The notes under the pieces are model-generated. The model had not been told where the DNA came from and did no database searches. It saw only the letters and a program-made list of their open reading frames with translations. Positions 20,966-23,738 of a stretch of 23,738 bases of DNA are shown here, one piece after another. Each line of letters opens with the position of its first letter. Position 1 is the stretch's first letter. Source of the stretch: an uncultured Selenomonadales bacterium (GTDB lineage Bacteria; Bacillota; Negativicutes; Selenomonadales; Selenomonadaceae); assembly GCA_937901445.1 (NCBI GenBank), contig CALDHY010000069.1, positions 1 through 23,738 of the forward strand, in the 5' to 3' direction. The translations under genes and the position numbers were made by a program.

Positions 20966-22054
20966 TTATAAACCAAAATCCTTTGCAATTCGTTCACGAT
21001 AATTTTTCAAATTGTTCAGCGTGTCAAAAAGATAATCGCCGCCGAATTTTTCAACAATCGCATCAGCCGTAACAATCGCCGCCATTGCCTCACCAACTAC
21101 CGCCGCCGCCCAAATTGCACAAGTATCACTGCGTTCTTTGCTTGCAGTTGCAGGGGTTTTCGTGGCAATGTCAACAGTTTGCAACGGCTTCATTAAAGTT
21201 GGAATAGGTTTCATTGCGGCACGAATTATAACGGGTTCGCCGTTCGTCATACCGCCTTCAATTCCGCCCGCGCGATTAGTTTTGCGGAAAATTTTTTTAT
21301 TTTCGTCAATGAAAATTTCGTCGTGAACTTCGGAGCCGAATTTTTGTGCATTTGCCCAGCCGTCACCAATTTCAACGGCTTTAATTGCCTGAATTGACAT
21401 AAAAGCCGCCGCGTATTTTGCATCAAGTTTTTTATCCCATTGAATGTAACTGCCTAAACCTGCAGGCGCGCCGGTAATTTTAACTTCAAAAATCCCGCCG
21501 CAAGTATCGCCGTTAGACTTTGCCGCGTCGATTTTATTTTTAATTTCAGTTTCGCCGGTAACGCCGCCGACGCTTAAAACTTCACTTGAAATATTTATTC
21601 CGCACTCGCGCAGAAACATTTTACAAACTGCGCCCGCCGCAACTCTCATGGTTGTTTCACGTGCGCTGGAGCGTTCCAAAATATCCCGTACGTCGTTTTT
21701 GCCGTACTTTGCCGCGCCGGTTAAATCAGCGTGTCCCGGACGAGCATTGGTAACTTTTTCGCCAAAAGGTTTACCCTCCGCGCTCATTCGTTCCTGCCAA
21801 TTTGCAAAGTCTTTGTTTTCGACAATCAAAGTAATTGGACTGCCGAGCGTTTCAGAAAATCGAACGCCGGAACTTAAAATAACTTTGTCGGTTTCAATTT
21901 TCATACGCCCGCCGCGCCCGTAGCCGCCTTGACGCCTTGCAAGTTCATTGTTGATAAATTCACTGTCGATTTTTAAACCTGCGGGAATACCTTCAAGAAT
22001 ACAAACAAGCCGCGCTCCGTGACTTTCGCCCGCGTCAATAAATCTTATATTCAT
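20966..22054 (-). CDS. aroC: Chorismate synthase
   Basis: This 362-residue FMN-dependent enzyme makes chorismate from EPSP. Signatures: AGESHG at the N-terminus, RRQGGYGRGGRM, RPGHADLTGAAKYG followed by RDILERSSARET, GIEGGMTNGEPVIIRAAMKPI and TVDIATK. Length is normal. It is the first gene of the operon aroC-aroK-aroB-ogg-NAGPA. The ATG at 22054 follows AAAGGAG at 9 nt. The upstream 211 bp hold repeats and no clear consensus promoter. Confidence 0.97.
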   Translation of the reverse strand: MNIRFIDAGESHGARLVCILEGIPAGLKIDSEFINNELARRQGGYGRGGRMKIETDKVILSSGVRFSETLGSPITLIVENKDFANWQERMSAEGKPFGEKVTNARPGHADLTGAAKYGKNDVRDILERSSARETTMRVAAGAVCKMFLRECGINISSEVLSVGGVTGETEIKNKIDAAKSNGDTCGGIFEVKITGAPAGLGSYIQWDKKLDAKYAAAFMSIQAIKAVEIGDGWANAQKFGSEVHDEIFIDENKKIFRKTNRAGGIEGGMTNGEPVIIRAAMKPIPTLMKPLQTVDIATKTPATASKERSDTCAIWAAAVVGEAMAAIVTADAIVEKFGGDYLFDTLNNLKNYRERIAKDFGL

Positions 22055-22102
22055 AAAAAAACTCCTTTCAAAATCGCGCAGATAAAAAATTTTGAAACTT
22101 CA

Positions 22103-22207
22103 GCCCGTCATCGGTTTTTACTTGTGAGTAAGAATTGGGAGAACGTGGTAAGACGCGGCATTGACTTTAAATTTTTGTAATCTTCGACGTGAAAAACCCT
22201 GACGGGC
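22103..22207. repeat. Imperfect inverted repeat flanking an 67-bp non-coding core
   Basis: The left arm 22103-22121 begins GCCCGTCA and runs to GGTTTTTAC. The right arm 22189-22207 reads GTGAAAAACCC then TGACGGGC. The arms match at about 17 of 19 positions. The core between them has no ORF. It could be a long RNA hairpin or the ends of a small MITE-like insertion; no target-site duplication was identified. Confidence 0.6.
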
Positions 22208-22256
22208 AAAGATTTTCTTTGGTACTTTCTTTATAAAAAGAAAGTACATTTATAAA
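22208..22256. repeat. Dispersed palindromic element, copy 2
   Basis: A perfect 11-bp inverted repeat GTACTTTCTTT (22222-22232)/AAAGAAAGTAC (22237-22247) with loop ATAA. On the minus strand it is preceded by TTTATAAAT and followed by CAAAGAAAATC, the same block order as in copy 1 at 13245-13315. It may also end the transcript of the truncated PTS gene. Confidence 0.7.
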
Positions 22257-22265
22257 TAAAAAAAA

Positions 22266-22943
22266 TTAATCATTTTCAGGAGGATCATCAAAACCTAAAA
22301 TCCAAGTTGCCGCAAATCCCGCAAGGTACGAAACCAAAACGCCCAAAAGATAAACCGCAATATTATTTGTCGTGGCGGCAAGCGGTAAGCCGGAAATTCC
22401 CAAAGTTGCCGCACCAACTGCAAATTTCGCTTGAACTGCGCCGCCGAATGCTCCGCCTATGCACGCGCCAATAAAAGGCTTGCCGAGCGGAAAAGTTACG
22501 CCGTAAATCAGCGGCTCTCCAATTCCCATCATACCGACGGGCAATGCAGAGGCTACAGTTTTTTTGAGAAATTTATTTTTAGTTTTGAAGTAGACAGCCG
22601 CCGCCGCTCCTACTTGCCCCGCGCCCGCCATTGCCAAAATTGGTAATAAAATTGTGTAGCCGTATTGCGAAATTAACTCAACGTGAATTGGCGTTAAAGC
22701 TTGATGCACGCCAAACATTACCAAAGGCAGCCACATTCCCCCCAAAATAAATCCAACTGCCGCGCCGCCTGATTGTATCGCAGTTGTTGCCGCCGTTCCA
22801 ATAGTTTCAGCAATTATGCCGCCTATTGGTTGCAAAATGAAAATTGCCGCCATTCCCGCCGCCAAAATTGTTATCAACGGCGTTAAAAATAAATCGAACA
22901 TTTCAGGGATAAATTTGTGCAATTTCTTGCATTGATTTATCAT
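22266..22943 (-). pseudogene. N-terminally truncated PTS EIIC permease (glucose/sucrose superfamily)
   Basis: An open frame of 225 codons encodes only the C-terminal half of a phosphotransferase membrane permease. It has KKLHKFIPEMFDLFLTPLITIL, GGMWLPLVMFGVHQALTPIHVELI, the substrate-site region MMGIGEPLIYGVTFPLGKPFIGACIGG, and terminal helices ending WILGFDDPPEND. Family members carry a IIB domain and about five more helices before this, some 450 residues in all. Upstream homology stops near 22930, where unrelated AT-rich DNA begins. The nominal start MINQC has no good SD. The fragment cannot transport by itself. The exact sugar (sucrose, trehalose or N-acetylmuramate type) cannot be fixed from this half. 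Confidence 0.82.
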
Positions 22944-22995
22944 GTTTAATATAAGCTTCTATGAGTACTTCATCTGAAATAATTGTCTTTTTCAT
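22903..22995 (-). other. Junction ORF of 30 codons overlapping the PTS remnant
   Basis: An ORF starts at ATG 22995 (overlapping the TGA of the DUF1963 remnant as ATGA) and reads MKKTIISDEVLIEAYIKHDK then SMQEIAQIYP before a stop at 22905-22903. The first 25 residues resemble the start of a helix-turn-helix-type small protein; the end runs out of frame into PTS sequence. It marks the join between two unrelated segments and is probably not a working gene. Confidence 0.35.
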
Positions 22996-23738
22996 AAGAA
23001 GTCGAATATGTGAACGACTTCATGATATAAAATAATTCTAAAATTTTTTTGCTCAGAAAGGTCTCCATTTAAATTAGCTCCTAAATAACTATCATTAGGC
23101 AAAAGAAAAATTTGTTGCATGCCCTCTTTAGGCAAAGGATATTCAGTTTTTTCTTTATCGAAATTAATTTGAATTAATAACACTAATTTTTGCTTTGATG
23201 AATTTGTAGGATATTCTTGATTTTTAGGCCAGTAAGGTAACCCTCCTATTTTACTATCAGTAATTTCAGGTTCAGATTCTTCAGAAGATATTATTTTATA
23301 AGATGTTTGTATATGCTTCAGCTTTTGATAATTTTTTATAGCATTTATTACTTTTGTAACTTTATCATCATTTGTATCATTTTTGATACTATTATTTGAT
23401 TGGACATCTTCTTCTGGAGCTTAGAATACTTCCAAGTATCCTTTTTTTATTTTTTCTTGACATTTTTTCATGTATAATTTATATCCCGTGACACAATTTA
23501 CTGATTTTACTTCTTGACTTCCTTTGGAATCTATTTTGCCCCAACGTGAGAATAATTTTAAACTTTTATTTGTGTCATGTTCTAATAATTGAATTACATA
23601 TAATTTATTGCTTGTATTATTTATGCAATGTAAAGTACATGATAAGTATGAACTATCTCTGGTTTTTGCATCTTTAAATAAATGATAATTTTTTCTATCA
23701 GGGAAATATTTATCTACTGATAGTTTAGGATCTAAGGC
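22992..23738 (-). pseudogene. Broken WGR-domain plus DUF1963 (YwqG-like) gene, open at the right window edge
   Basis: One reading frame runs from the edge (23738) to a TGA at 22994, interrupted by a single in-frame TAA at 23423-23421. Before it lies a WGR domain (LYVIQLLEHD, LFSRWGKIDSKG, and KCQEKIKKGYLEVF at the end). After it lies a DUF1963/YwqG segment (SKIGGLPYWPKNQEYPTN, LVLLIQINFDKEK, LPKEGMQQIFLL, QKNFRIILYHEV). No start codon with an SD lies between the stop and the DUF1963 part, so it was probably one WGR-DUF1963 fusion with a nonsense mutation. The C-terminus is also lost, about 100 residues short of typical YwqG. Base composition is far more AT-rich than the rest of the window, suggesting foreign origin. 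Confidence 0.75.

Overview
The window looks like a chromosomal segment of a diderm Firmicute, most likely Negativicutes (Selenomonadales-like). The gene content is Firmicute in style: ylqD-rimM, ChW-repeat proteins and strong AGGAGG ribosome binding sites. Yet there is an RND efflux pump with a lipoprotein adaptor, which implies an outer membrane. Base composition is low to moderate GC, with many TTG and GTG starts. The taxonomic call is inference, since no rRNA gene is present.

Layout. Position 1-1633 (minus): a short operon of a glycerophosphodiesterase-like protein, a HAD phosphatase and a broken downstream gene at the window edge. 1657-3299 (plus): a GH32 beta-fructosidase with its own promoter and terminator. 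3337-5277 (plus): two tandem secreted ChW-repeat paralogues, with a tRNA-Pro(UGG) and an HNH nuclease gene lodged between them. 5338-9476: RND adaptor and pump. 9483-11226: a MscS channel followed by a small gene for a stand-alone glycyl-radical domain resembling the C-terminus of anaerobic ribonucleotide reductase (NrdD). That gene is split by a 237-nt group I intron placed exactly after the glycyl-radical Gly codon. 11201-13234 (minus): a repeat-bearing membrane protein and cobS, translationally coupled. 13245-13378: a palindromic dispersed element and heptamer repeats. 13393-14166: a RsmJ/YpiP-like methyltransferase. 14156-14474: a compact two-promoter locus with the hallmarks of a type I toxin-antitoxin system. 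14452-16297 (minus): acyltransferase 3 and a SIMPL protein. 16342-17295 (plus): ylqD-rimM. 17300-22054 (minus): a tightly packed aroC-aroK-aroB-ogg-NAGPA operon. 22055-22265: inverted repeats and a second copy of the palindromic element. 22266-23738 (minus): gene wreckage, namely a truncated PTS EIIC joined to a broken WGR-DUF1963 gene in AT-rich DNA.

The two most interesting items are the group I intron and the putative type I toxin-antitoxin locus. In the intron, P1 and a perfect 6-bp P10 fix both splice sites, and the splice restores a conserved glycyl-radical motif. The second locus has a 27-residue hydrophobic peptide whose Shine-Dalgarno is locked in a 9-bp hairpin with a GAAA loop. It has a consensus promoter and terminator on each strand, giving an antisense RNA over the 3' part of the toxin mRNA. 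Other points of note are telomere-like heptamer repeats between genes and gene chimeras at both window edges.
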